Of a stretch of 64,000 bases of DNA, positions 48,066-55,764 are shown piece by piece. Positions within the stretch are counted from its first letter, which is position 1. Every line of letters begins with the position of its first letter. The DNA comes from Thermocrinis minervae. GTDB lineage: Bacteria > Aquificota > Aquificia > Aquificales > Aquificaceae. The translations under genes were made by a program, and so were the position numbers. The DNA lies in NCBI RefSeq assembly GCF_900142435.1, contig NZ_LT670846.1, positions 834,750 through 898,749 of the forward strand, given 5' to 3'. Below the pieces are notes generated by a model. The model was given only the letters and a program-made list of their open reading frames with translations, had not been told where the DNA came from and ran no database searches.

Positions 48066-48776
48066 TTACTGAAGACCCACCATAGATCTCAACCTAGCTA
48101 ACTCCTCATCTGTAAGTTCTCTGTATTGGCCAGGTTTTAGGTCCTCATCAAGGGTCAGCTCACCTATCCTTATGCGTTTAAGATAAACTACAGGACAGCT
48201 AAGGTGGGCTAGTATCCTTTTAACGAGGTGATACTTACCTTCTACTACCCTTATGATTACCTCTTTGTCGGAGAGCACCCTTATCTCAAAAGGCTTTGTT
48301 TTGAGGGTACCTATCTGTAGACCTTCCTTTCCTACATTTGTGTCTAGTTTATTGGCATCACACTTAACTACTGCATAGTACTCCTTTGGCACTTCCCACT
48401 TGGGATGGGATAGCCTGTGGGCAAGCTCACCGTCTGTAGTTATGATCAACAAACCTTCTACATCTTTGTCCAATCTGCCTACAGGGAAAAGCTTCCTCTT
48501 GTAGGGGTTTTCTTCAAAGAATATCATTATGGTTTCGTTCTTTGGGTCATGAGTAGAGCATACATAACCCGCTGGCTTGTTAAACATGTAGTAAACATGC
48601 TGCCTATAAGTTACCCTTTCTCCGTTGACTTCCACCACATCCTTCTTGGGATCTACGTGAAAAGATGGGTCTCTTACCACGCGGCCGTTTACTTGGACTC
48701 TACCCTCTTTTATGAGCTCGCTAACAAGTGATCTACTACCAAAACCGCCGTTGGACAAAAACCTGTCAAGCCTCAT
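48066..48776 (-). CDS. RsuA/RluB-family 16S/23S rRNA pseudouridine synthase
   Basis: A 236-residue protein. An N-terminal S4 RNA-binding domain (MRLDRFLSNGGFGSRSLVSE, residues 1-55) is followed by the synthase domain with the catalytic Asp in GRLDKDVEGLLIITTDGELA near residues 97-116. The C-terminal part holds the family block LTDEELARL. RsuA and RluB/E/F target different sites, which cannot be told apart here. It overlaps the heptosyltransferase start by 4 bases and precedes nrdB by 21 bases. Confidence 0.9.
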   Translation of the reverse strand: MRLDRFLSNGGFGSRSLVSELIKEGRVQVNGRVVRDPSFHVDPKKDVVEVNGERVTYRQHVYYMFNKPAGYVCSTHDPKNETIMIFFEENPYKRKLFPVGRLDKDVEGLLIITTDGELAHRLSHPKWEVPKEYYAVVKCDANKLDTNVGKEGLQIGTLKTKPFEIRVLSDKEVIIRVVEGKYHLVKRILAHLSCPVVYLKRIRIGELTLDEDLKPGQYRELTDEELARLRSMVGLQ

Positions 48777-49711
48777 GAGAGTATCCTGTAAGCCATTTCT
48801 AATACCTGATTAGGTTTTACCGCCTCCTTGCAAGCGTAACTCCCAGTCTTACAAACCTTCGGATTTGGGGAACATGGACTACATGGTAGGTATGGTTCTA
48901 AGTAACCACCCATGAGGGGATAAAAACCATAACGACTTGAAGTGGAAGTGTAGATAGTTATAGCCGGCACTCCCAAAGCGTTGGCCATGTGGACAGGAGA
49001 GGAATCACAAGAAACGACAAGCTTAGAAGCCCCTATCACAGCCAGCAGCTCCCTGAGGTTTGTACTGCCCACTAGGTTCCACTGCGTTTTAAAAGCTCTG
49101 GCTTCTTCCACCCTGTCCTTAGTCCCTACCACTACCACTGGAAGGTCTATGTTCTTCTCCAGCTCCAACCAGTTTTTAAGACTCCATTCTTTTAGCCTAA
49201 AGTTGGAAAATGGGGATATGACCACATACTCTTGCGGCAGTTTGAACTTTTCTTTTACCTTCTGCCTTTCCTCTTCGTCCACGTAAAGCAGAGGTCGTCT
49301 TATAAACCTCGTGATACCCAAAGGTCTTAAGAGTTCTAGGTTTCTGTCTGCTTCGTGGAGTTCCCATCTATGTCTTACCCTGTGTGTATACAGAAAGGAA
49401 AGCTCAGACCTGTCAAATCCTACCCTTTTAGGTATACCGGAGAAGAAGAGTATAAGAGCCGTACGCATGGAAACATGGGGTGATATAGCCACCTGGTTTT
49501 CTTTTATCTTTTCTATGATCTGGAAGGATTCAATGAAGCCTTTAGAGAAGGGTAAAAGCTTTATGGGGTAACCTTTCAAAAGGTCCACTATGAAAGGCCT
49601 TCCTACAAAAGTTAACTCTGCATCTGGAAGGTTGTGGAGTATGGTTCTTATGAGGGGAGTGGTGAGGACCACATCCCCTAAATAGGCTGTCTGCCATAAA
49701 AGGATTTTCAT
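48773..49711 (-). CDS. GT9-family lipopolysaccharide heptosyltransferase
   Basis: A 312-residue protein. The N-terminus MKILLWQTAYLGDVVLTTPL has the LGD motif of GT9 heptosyltransferases. The C-terminal donor domain has VVVGTKDRVEEARAF and the signature CDSSPVHMANALGVPAITIY (about residues 234-253). It adds a heptose to the lipid A core or to another glycan, in keeping with lpxB at the far end of the window. The last part holds four cysteines (LPCSPCSPNPKVC), which is uncommon. It overlaps its neighbours on both sides. Confidence 0.88.
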   Translation of the reverse strand: MKILLWQTAYLGDVVLTTPLIRTILHNLPDAELTFVGRPFIVDLLKGYPIKLLPFSKGFIESFQIIEKIKENQVAISPHVSMRTALILFFSGIPKRVGFDRSELSFLYTHRVRHRWELHEADRNLELLRPLGITRFIRRPLLYVDEEERQKVKEKFKLPQEYVVISPFSNFRLKEWSLKNWLELEKNIDLPVVVVGTKDRVEEARAFKTQWNLVGSTNLRELLAVIGASKLVVSCDSSPVHMANALGVPAITIYTSTSSRYGFYPLMGGYLEPYLPCSPCSPNPKVCKTGSYACKEAVKPNQVLEMAYRILS

Positions 49712-50136
49712 CTCATGGTTGATATGTTGGCTATCTTCCAGCTCTTTCCATCCTTTACGAGTATAAAGGAGAGGATCTTTTCCGTTTTGTCCTTGTCTAC
49801 CACTTTTATGACAACCTCTGTATGTGTGTCATCTATCTTGGAGGCATCAAGGTACTTTACCTCCTTTATCTTCTCACCCATGCTGGTTAGTACACATCCT
49901 ACCATTTCTGAAGGTTTTAGCTCTACAAACTGTATAGGTACGTTTACCTGCTGAGCGAGGGCATCCCTGTAAGGTGGATAGAGGAGGTTTACAGCATCCT
50001 TAGAATCCTTATCCCTGATAGCTTCCATAAACTCCTTGACAGTTCCAAGGGCTTGCCTTTCAGGGCTTGAGCTACAGCCCTTTACAACAAAAAAGCCTGC
50101 AAGTAGTAAGGCTAGTAAGGGCAGTGCTTTTTTCAT
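49708..50136 (-). CDS. DUF4878-like lipoprotein (NTF2-like fold)
   Basis: A 142-residue lipoprotein. A lipobox-like VVKGC follows a hydrophobic signal (LPLLALLLAGFFVVKGC, residues 5-21), and Cys21 would be acylated. The rest has an NTF2-like pattern with ALGTVKEFMEAIRDKDSKDA (about 30-49) and a beta-rich end (EVVIKVVDKDKTEKILSFIL). The family is DUF4878 by appearance. No function is known to me. Its start overlaps the gltD-like gene by 4 bases. Confidence 0.75.
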   Translation of the reverse strand: MKKALPLLALLLAGFFVVKGCSSSPERQALGTVKEFMEAIRDKDSKDAVNLLYPPYRDALAQQVNVPIQFVELKPSEMVGCVLTSMGEKIKEVKYLDASKIDDTHTEVVIKVVDKDKTEKILSFILVKDGKSWKIANISTMR

Positions 50137-51557
50137 GTTTTTACCTCCTGCGTAAGATATTCATGTATAGCCTTTGCGGCTTTTCTTCCGTGGGATATGG
50201 CTCTCACTACCGTGTCTCCACCGTTTACCACATCACCACCCGCAAAGAGGCCCTTAACACCCGTGTAGAAGTTCTCGTCCACTTCTACAGTTCCCCATTT
50301 GGTCAATCTAAGACCCTCTATGCCTTCGTAAGCTATGGGGTTTGCTCTTTGTCCTATAGCAAATATGACAGAGTCGCATTCTATGACAAACTCGGAACCT
50401 TCTATGGGAACGGGTCTTGGCCTACCGCTGCTATCTGGTTCTCCAAGGGTCATCTTAATACACTTTAGACCTACCACCCTTCCCTTTTCATCTCCTATTA
50501 TCTCGATGGGTTGGGTAAGCCAATGGATTATGGCACCCTCTTCCATTATATGATCCCACTCTTCGTCCTTCGCCGAGGATGTTTCCCTCGTCCTCCTGTA
50601 GACTACGTGGACTTCAACACCAAGCCTTAGAGCGGTTATGGCACAGTCTATTGCTGTAAAACCACCACCTACTACAACCGTCTTCTTTCCCAGGTTTATG
50701 GGCACGCCTTTATCTGGAAAATCTTTTGCATGCAAGAGATTTACCCTTGTTAAAACCTCTATGGCAGAATAAACACCTTTTAAGTGTTCTCCTTTAAAGC
50801 CTATGTTTCCCCTTCCAGCACCTACCCCCAAGAAGACAGCATCGTACTCCTCAAGGAGTGCCTTAAGGCTTTTTGTCCTACCTATAACATAGCCAAAGTG
50901 AAAGATCACTCCTAACCTCTTTAGCCTCTCCACCTCCCAATCTACTATGGACCTGTCTAAGCGAGCACTAGGTATACCGTAGATCATGACTCCGCCAGCT
51001 TTGGGAAGAGCTTCGTACACATGCACTTCGTGTCCCCACCTTGCAAGGTCATAGGCGCATGATAAGCTGGCAGGTCCTGCACCCACTAGAGCTACTCTCT
51101 TTCCTGTGCTTGGTGCTTTCTCTTCTTCTATGTAGCCTATGAGTCTTATTACATCACCCACAAACTTTTCCAAGGCTCCTATGCTTACAGGAAGGCCTTT
51201 GTTTCTTCTTCCCTTAACAGTGTCGTAGTATAGGATACAAGCTCCCTCGCACTGCCTCTCCTGAGGGCAAACCCTACCACATATGGAAGGAAAAGGATCA
51301 GCTTCTACTATCTTTCTGTATGCACCTATGAGGTCTCCTTCAGCTATCTTCTTTATAAAACCTGGTATGTCTACGTTCACAGGACAGGCTTTTATACATC
51401 TAAGGTGGGCATCTTTACAATACAGACATCTTTTTGCTTCATCTACGGCGAGGCTTACCGAATAACCCAGAGCGTACTCTCTAAAAGTCTTTACCCTCTC
51501 CTTGGGCTCTAGCATGGGCTCTGGGTTCCTGTCCAAGTATCTTATCTGTTTTGCCAT
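50133..51557 (-). CDS. gltD: GltD-like NAD(P)-dependent oxidoreductase (glutamate synthase small subunit type)
   Basis: A 474-residue flavoprotein. The N-terminal cysteine clusters read CLYCKDAHLRCIKACP and ICGRVCPQERQCEGAC (residues 41-104), typical of the two 4Fe-4S sites. FAD binding is VALVGAGPASLSCAYDLARW near residue 150, and NADPH binding is VVVGGGFTAIDCAITALRLG near 290. The family also includes the sulfide dehydrogenase/NfnB relatives, so it need not act in glutamate synthesis. No GltB gene is nearby. It is followed by the lipoprotein gene with 4-base overlap. Confidence 0.83.
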   Translation of the reverse strand: MAKQIRYLDRNPEPMLEPKERVKTFREYALGYSVSLAVDEAKRCLYCKDAHLRCIKACPVNVDIPGFIKKIAEGDLIGAYRKIVEADPFPSICGRVCPQERQCEGACILYYDTVKGRRNKGLPVSIGALEKFVGDVIRLIGYIEEEKAPSTGKRVALVGAGPASLSCAYDLARWGHEVHVYEALPKAGGVMIYGIPSARLDRSIVDWEVERLKRLGVIFHFGYVIGRTKSLKALLEEYDAVFLGVGAGRGNIGFKGEHLKGVYSAIEVLTRVNLLHAKDFPDKGVPINLGKKTVVVGGGFTAIDCAITALRLGVEVHVVYRRTRETSSAKDEEWDHIMEEGAIIHWLTQPIEIIGDEKGRVVGLKCIKMTLGEPDSSGRPRPVPIEGSEFVIECDSVIFAIGQRANPIAYEGIEGLRLTKWGTVEVDENFYTGVKGLFAGGDVVNGGDTVVRAISHGRKAAKAIHEYLTQEVKT

Positions 51558-51582
51558 GGATTATAAGTATATTCCAAACAGA

Positions 51583-51915
51583 TTAATCCTTCTGTTCTTC
51601 TTCCTGCTTGGGTTGATAGCTGATTATCGCCTCTTTGCTGAAGGTTATACGCGTGTTGGCATCCACCTTTAAGGTTATTGTATGCTCGCCTATGTCCACG
51701 ACAGTTCCCCATATACCACCGCTCGTTATGACCTTGTCCCCCTTCTTGAGGTTTGCCAGAAACTCCTGGTGTTTTTTCCTTGCCTTCTGTTGCGGTCTTA
51801 CTATCAGAAAGTAGAAGATGGCGAATATACCTATAAAGAATATAATCTGGAAGAGCAATGCGGAAACAGGATCAGGATGGGCATTCTGCTGCTGAGCAAA
51901 AGCAAAATCCAACAT
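51583..51915 (-). CDS. yajC: Sec translocon accessory protein YajC
   Basis: A 110-residue protein with a single membrane segment (LLFQIIFFIGIFAIFYFLIV, residues about 21-40). The signature RPQQKARKKHQEFLANLKKGDKVIT and the following SGGIWGTVVDIG are diagnostic of YajC. It works with SecDF-YidC at the translocon. An AGGAGG precedes the ATG inside the TonB-like gene end. SecD and SecF are not in the window. Confidence 0.93.
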   Translation of the reverse strand: MLDFAFAQQQNAHPDPVSALLFQIIFFIGIFAIFYFLIVRPQQKARKKHQEFLANLKKGDKVITSGGIWGTVVDIGEHTITLKVDANTRITFSKEAIISYQPKQEEEQKD

Positions 51916-51918
51916 CGC

Positions 51919-52629
51919 TTAACCTCCTCTAAACTTAAAGCTAATTATTCCTCTTTGTATAACGTTTGAGCTTATAGGTTCAAACTTTATACTCTTGACA
52001 AAGTACAAAAGACGGGCATCCACAGAGGGCATACCACTCCTTTTTACTATCTGGGCCTTTATCACGTTACCATCTGGGTCTATCCATACCTCTATCTTAA
52101 GCGTGGATAGAGGTTCGTCAGAGACTATCTTTGGTAGAGGTGGACTGTAGGCTATCCCCCTGTTACCAGGCAATCCCTCCAGGCTCACACCCTTCTCGGT
52201 AACCGTTGCACTTATATCTCCTATATTCTGGACCTTTTGAATACCTTCCTCTTGCAAATTGCTGTATCTGCCTTTAACCTTCTCCTCTATCTGGGAAAGT
52301 ATGGAACTCTCCTGGGTAGACTGGTTTTTACTATTTGGCACAGATCCCTTTTCAGCAGGTGGTTGTTCTACAGTAGACGTAGCTAATTTTTTTTTGCCTT
52401 CTCTGTTTATACCCTTGCCCTTCTTTGCTTCATAACCGGTGGAGCCTCTTGTGAGATTTACCTTTTCTTCCATTGGCTTAGGTAACTCAACGTAAAGGTT
52501 TATGGGGGTGTTATTTACCATGCGTTTAACGTTAATGGTCAGCAAGTAAGACAGAAAGCTAAAGATTATAAGGTTTAGAAAGGTGGACACAGACAGATAA
52601 AGGAGCTTTTCCAAGAGCTCTTCTCTCAT
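51919..52629 (-). CDS. TonB-family energy-transducer-like protein
   Basis: A 236-residue protein with one N-terminal membrane segment (TFLNLIIFSFLSYLLTINV, residues about 17-35). A Ser/Lys-rich linker (about 60-140) follows, and the C-terminal beta domain has LKIEVWIDPDGNVIKAQIVK then AQIVKRSGMPSVDARLLYFV, typical of TonB. TonB spans the periplasm to power outer-membrane transporters, but no ExbB/D is next to it. It is coupled to neighbours by 4-base overlaps. An iron-uptake beta-barrel protein is encoded about 6 kb away. Confidence 0.8.
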   Translation of the reverse strand: MREELLEKLLYLSVSTFLNLIIFSFLSYLLTINVKRMVNNTPINLYVELPKPMEEKVNLTRGSTGYEAKKGKGINREGKKKLATSTVEQPPAEKGSVPNSKNQSTQESSILSQIEEKVKGRYSNLQEEGIQKVQNIGDISATVTEKGVSLEGLPGNRGIAYSPPLPKIVSDEPLSTLKIEVWIDPDGNVIKAQIVKRSGMPSVDARLLYFVKSIKFEPISSNVIQRGIISFKFRGG

Positions 52630-53474
52630 GGGGGACTATCATTATAGTGTAACACAACAAGACCTATGAGACCATACACGGCCGAGGAGATGAGTAAGAA
52701 GTTATGGAACAGGAAGGCTGTAAGGAGTGCATCCTCAAGAGAAATCCCGTAAAGCTTCAACGGTAGAGAAAAACTCATCTCGTAAGTACCGTAACCCATA
52801 AAGCTATGGAGGGGTAAAACGCTGCTCAGCTCCCCGGCTACGAAGGAAGGTACCAGCCGTGTATCAAAACCCACTGAGTTGTAGACCAAAGTCTGTAAAG
52901 CTGCCAGTTTTGTTAAAAAAGAAACACAGGAAAGGACAAAAAGGTATAGAGATACTCTTAAAGATGATCTCTCTTTTATGTAATTCCTAAACTCTTCAAG
53001 CTTTTTCCACTTTGGTATCATAAAGTAGGACTTGTGAAACAAAAGCACAATAAGCAAGGAGACTATTGAAAGGGTAATAAGATAGCCTCTGAATACAATT
53101 CCAGATACGAAGAACATAGCTAAGATATCAAATATCCTTCCCACTAGGAAAGACCAGAGGGAAGCTCTAAATACCACGTTGAGTTTTTTTGCGTAGTAAA
53201 ACCAGCTTAGTTCTCCTAGCCTTGCTGGTATTACGTTGTTAAAAAACACGTTTACACTGCTAAGCCAGAAGATCTGAGAAAAGCTGAGGTTATCGAGAAA
53301 GACTTTCCACCTAACAGCCCTTGCCACCTGGCTAAGAGAATAGAAGAAAAAGGCAAGAAGTAAAAAGGGGATTGGAATTCTACTCAAAGCTTCTTTGAGC
53401 TTTTCTAAGGGTATAAAGTAAAAGAAAGCTACAAGAAAGGAAAGGGCAAGTATAAAGGGAAGCGATCTTTTCAA
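52626..53474 (-). CDS. Polytopic membrane protein of the lysylphosphatidylglycerol synthase-like (UPF0104) family
   Basis: A 282-residue protein with about seven membrane segments. The recurrent elements SLSQVARAVRWKVFLDNLS (about residues 45-63) and NVFFNNVIPARLGELSWFYY (about 75-94) mark the AglD/UPF0104 family. These are flippase-like domains, and the activity is unknown. It overlaps the FAD protein upstream and the TonB-like gene downstream by 4 bases. A role in envelope lipids is suggested only by family and neighbours. Confidence 0.8.
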   Translation of the reverse strand: MKRSLPFILALSFLVAFFYFIPLEKLKEALSRIPIPFLLLAFFFYSLSQVARAVRWKVFLDNLSFSQIFWLSSVNVFFNNVIPARLGELSWFYYAKKLNVVFRASLWSFLVGRIFDILAMFFVSGIVFRGYLITLSIVSLLIVLLFHKSYFMIPKWKKLEEFRNYIKERSSLRVSLYLFVLSCVSFLTKLAALQTLVYNSVGFDTRLVPSFVAGELSSVLPLHSFMGYGTYEMSFSLPLKLYGISLEDALLTAFLFHNFLLISSAVYGLIGLVVLHYNDSPP

Positions 53475-54073
53475 CCCTGATCTGGCACGTCGTGTATGAC
53501 TATGTTCTTACCCACAGTCCTGGAGAGTATCTGGATTGCTACTTCAACACCAGAACCTGCACAAGAAGTGAAGTGAGATGACAAACCAGCAAGAGTACCA
53601 ACCACGAAGAGGTTAGGCATCACTTCATAGTCCACATGCTTTATCATGATTCTACCAGGCTTTGGAGATTTAGGATTCTCAACGATCTCTACAGGAAGTC
53701 CTTCTATATCAAAGGAATGGAAGCCTGTAGCCAGTACCACGTACGTGGCTGTAAACTCTTTACCCGATTCGGTCCATAGTCTGTACACATCACCCTCCTT
53801 TTCTATCCTCCTTACCCTTTCCTCTACGAAGTCTACGGAGTCAAACTCCTGTATCTGCTTCCTTATCTTGCTTATAAGCTCTTTACCAAGGGTTGCATCC
53901 ACGCCCGGTACGTTCCTTAGGTACGCCTTGTTAAGGTCAGAGGATCCCGTGTCAAACACAACGAACTTCTTATCCTCTATCCACTGCCAGCCTCTTCCCT
54001 TCGAAGAAGCAAGGGTTAGAGCACAGGAGAGTCCAGCTGCACCACCACCAACTATAGCCACGTAGTACTGCAT
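53471..54073 (-). CDS. Short FAD-dependent oxidoreductase (thioredoxin-reductase-like, truncated architecture)
   Basis: A 200-residue flavoprotein. The FAD motif VAIVGGGAAGLSCALTLASS is near residues 5-24, the TG motif VVLATGFHSF near 116, and the C-terminal VVGTLAGLSSHFTSCAGSGV near 158. Compared with thioredoxin reductase (about 310 residues) it lacks the NADPH domain and the redox CxxC. It is therefore a one-domain version that needs another electron donor. It ends in a 4-base overlap with the UPF0104 gene and is the first gene of a long minus-strand run. The arsenic pseudogenes begin just upstream. Confidence 0.75.
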   Translation of the reverse strand: MQYYVAIVGGGAAGLSCALTLASSKGRGWQWIEDKKFVVFDTGSSDLNKAYLRNVPGVDATLGKELISKIRKQIQEFDSVDFVEERVRRIEKEGDVYRLWTESGKEFTATYVVLATGFHSFDIEGLPVEIVENPKSPKPGRIMIKHVDYEVMPNLFVVGTLAGLSSHFTSCAGSGVEVAIQILSRTVGKNIVIHDVPDQG

Positions 54074-54125
54074 GGCTTATTAATTATACAGCTTTTCTTT
54101 GTAATCTTACATTAGGGTGTAGGTC

Positions 54126-54455
54126 GTGATAAGGATAACCTTTGTATGCACGGCAACTCGGCGAGGTTTCAGATAGTGGAAGGCTACGCCAAGTAGAAGT
54201 CTACTCGGCAGGAAGCAATCCCGCCGGCTACGTACACACTTTGGCCATACCAGGTCATGAAGGAAGATGGTATGGGGCATCTCAGACCAACTTCTAAACA
54301 CATTGACAAGATACCCATAAAGGAATGGCATTATGTTATAACCTTGTGCGGAGATACGACCAAGACGTGTCCAGTGGTGCCTGGGGCGAACGTCTAGCGG
54401 AGACTTCCAGACCCAGCAAAGGTAACCGGTCCCACGGAGGAAGCAAGGTAAAGGT
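54126..54455 (+). pseudogene. arsC: Decayed arsenate reductase ArsC (thioredoxin-coupled, LMW phosphatase fold)
   Basis: Reading the plus strand across frames restores an ArsC-like chain. A GTG at 54126 starts IRITFVC, the frame then shifts to HGNSARFQIVEGYAK (P-loop region), then to EVYSAGSNPAGYVHTLAI, and then QVMKEDG and TSKHIDKIPIKEW. The segment YVITLCGDTTKTCPVVPGA is the family signature with its redox Cys. After a stop (TAG at about 54394-54396), RLPDPAKVTGPTEEA follows. At least three frameshifts and one stop have destroyed the gene, and the C-terminus is missing. The long ORF on the opposite strand (54107-54619) is a shadow. ArsC reduces arsenate so that arsenite can be exported. Confidence 0.85.
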
Positions 54456-54459
54456 TGAG

Positions 54460-55154
54460 AAGCCAATAAGTTTGTTTTCATCGTCTTGTTTTTCGTCATA
54501 AAGAGACCAAAAATGTTAGTCTGCTTCTTTTGGTGCTGCTTACTTATTGGGTATAGTGGATTATATATGGAATCTAATGTTAGCCTTCCTTGAAATAATT
54601 TGAATGGGTAGCTCTTCATATAATTGAATTCTCAGGCAGAGACAGTAGAAGCTTTTTATATATACTTTTTGGTTTAGATAAAATATATGGGATGTGGTTT
54701 TGTATCAGATACGACAAGCTGCTTTTGGTTATTCCTAACCTGGCCAAAATACTTATTTAAAATTGAATTCTTTGGGTATGCTTTTGTTATGGTCTTTGTA
54801 AGTTTCTTTTCTGTTATAGCTACCATAGTGTTTACCTGTCTGTTTTTTTAGGAAAGACCTGATAAAAAGATTTGACCTTGAAGCTTTGGAGGATAAAAAC
54901 CCATTTGGCTATAAAAGATAAGTTTATATTTAGACTTACATGTGTTTTGAGTGTAGTACTTCCTGTCGCATTCTTGCTAGGAGAGTACTATCATATACCA
55001 GTTTTTCTTATCATAGGTGTAACGGCCCTAGTGTATGGACTGGCTACTTTTGGATTTTTCGGCTGCCTTTCTCTCGTCGGCGATGAACAACATGCCCTCC
55101 ATTCTGCTGATTAACTTGGCTGTTGAGATCACAAACCTGCCAGTTCTATCATAA
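54460..55154 (+). pseudogene. arsB: Decayed ArsB-type arsenite permease
   Basis: Fragments in several frames follow the order of an ArsB (SLC13-like) permease. They are VFIVLFFVIKRPK (about 54470-54510), FGAAYLLGIVDYIWN, FVSDTTS plus LLLVIPNLAKIL, FFGYAFVMVFVSFFSVIATI, FRKDLIKRFDLEALEDKNPF, then FIFRLTCVLSVVLPVAFLLG in the short ORF 54872-55114. After another shift, AAFLSSAMNNMPSILLINLA gives the diagnostic SSxMNNMP motif. Frameshifts, stops and one or more internal deletions are obvious. It directly follows the arsC remnant, as in ars operons, and ends before tRNA-Met. Confidence 0.78.
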
Positions 55155-55213
55155 AGCTCCTTGCTTACTCAAAGGTTATAGGTTGCGACCGTGGTGTATA
55201 ATTTATTATGTAA

Positions 55214-55287
55214 GGCGGTGTAGCTCAGCTGGTTAGAGCGGGGATCTCATAAGTCCCAGGTCGGCGGTTCGAGTCCGCCCGCCGCCA
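55214..55287 (+). tRNA. tRNA with anticodon CAT (elongator Met most likely)
   Basis: A complete 74-nt cloverleaf: acceptor GGCGGTG/CGCCGCC, D-arm GCTC/GAGC, anticodon stem GGGAT/GTCCC around loop CTCATAA, and T-arm GGCGG-TTCGAGT-CCGCC, discriminator A. The anticodon is CAT. The first base pair is G-C, and the three G-C pairs next to the loop that mark initiator tRNA are absent, so it is elongator Met, or less likely Ile2 with lysidine. A TATAAT at 55197-55202 could be its promoter. CCA is not encoded. Confidence 0.93.
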
Positions 55288-55288
55288 T

Positions 55289-55651
55289 TTACGGTAGAGG
55301 ACCACACTCCCAACTGGAACCTTCCAAGAGTTCCTTCCTGTAGACTTCTATGTCTATAAGGTTGTCTATGCCTTCTCTGTCCCTCTCAGAATCAAGGAAG
55401 GCTCTTAAAAGTTTTCCAAGCTCTCTGTAAAAAGCCTGCTGAGATTCCTTCTGAAGAAGGTCCGAGAATATACGGTACCATCTCCCTATGTGGTCTTTAA
55501 AGAAATCCTTGAAGGCTTTATACGTTACCTCTAGCTCCTCTTTTAAACCCTTTTCTTTTGCGTACCTTAGCTTAGCAAGGAGGTATGCCAGGAATTCAAG
55601 CTCTGCGCTTAGGACAAGGGGTTCTCCACCCTTACCACCGGTTCTATCACC
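55289..55651 (-). pseudogene. TorD/NarJ-like molybdoenzyme chaperone, C-terminal remnant
   Basis: On the minus strand a frame open from 55651 to the stop at 55289-55291 encodes about 120 residues without a start codon. It contains EPLVLSAELEFLAYLLAKL, then a helical stretch ending FKDHIGRWYRIFSDLL and FYRELGKLLRAFLDSE. The pattern of ELEFLAYLL, W...F and FYRxLxxLLRAFL is that of TorD-family chaperones. The first half of a TorD protein is missing. Its upstream end overlaps a Tat signal peptide read in another frame. An alternative is a single Tat protein with a frameshift. The stop is 2 bases from the tRNA-Met gene. Confidence 0.6.
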
Positions 55652-55737
55652 TTAAAGGCTGAAAGGGATGGACTTGAAAGGGCTGCTAGCGAAAGCCCTC
55701 CCACCTTGAGTAGTTCCCGCCTTGTCAATTCTTTCAT
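55609..55737 (-). pseudogene. N-terminal Tat signal peptide remnant, probably of a molybdopterin oxidoreductase
   Basis: An ATG at 55737 (minus) opens a 42-codon ORF that starts MKELTRRELLKVGGLSLAAL, a Tat signal with the RR motif, and continues to FKVIEPVVRVENPL before a TAA at 55609-55611. Such signals with a following IEPVV/ENPL segment occur at the start of large molybdoenzyme catalytic subunits. The rest of that subunit is absent and a TorD-like reading frame overlaps instead. It looks like the scar of a deletion. Confidence 0.6.
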
Positions 55738-55764
55738 TTTTACTTATGCTATACTTTTGGGTTT

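Noticed and set aside
54107-54619. 170-residue ORF on the minus strand
   Set aside because: Its sequence is low in typical protein pattern and lies opposite the arsC/arsB remnants, whose signatures on the plus strand explain the DNA better.
55214-55287. Initiator tRNA-fMet
   Set aside because: The first base pair is a Watson-Crick G-C, and the three G-C pairs next to the anticodon loop are absent.
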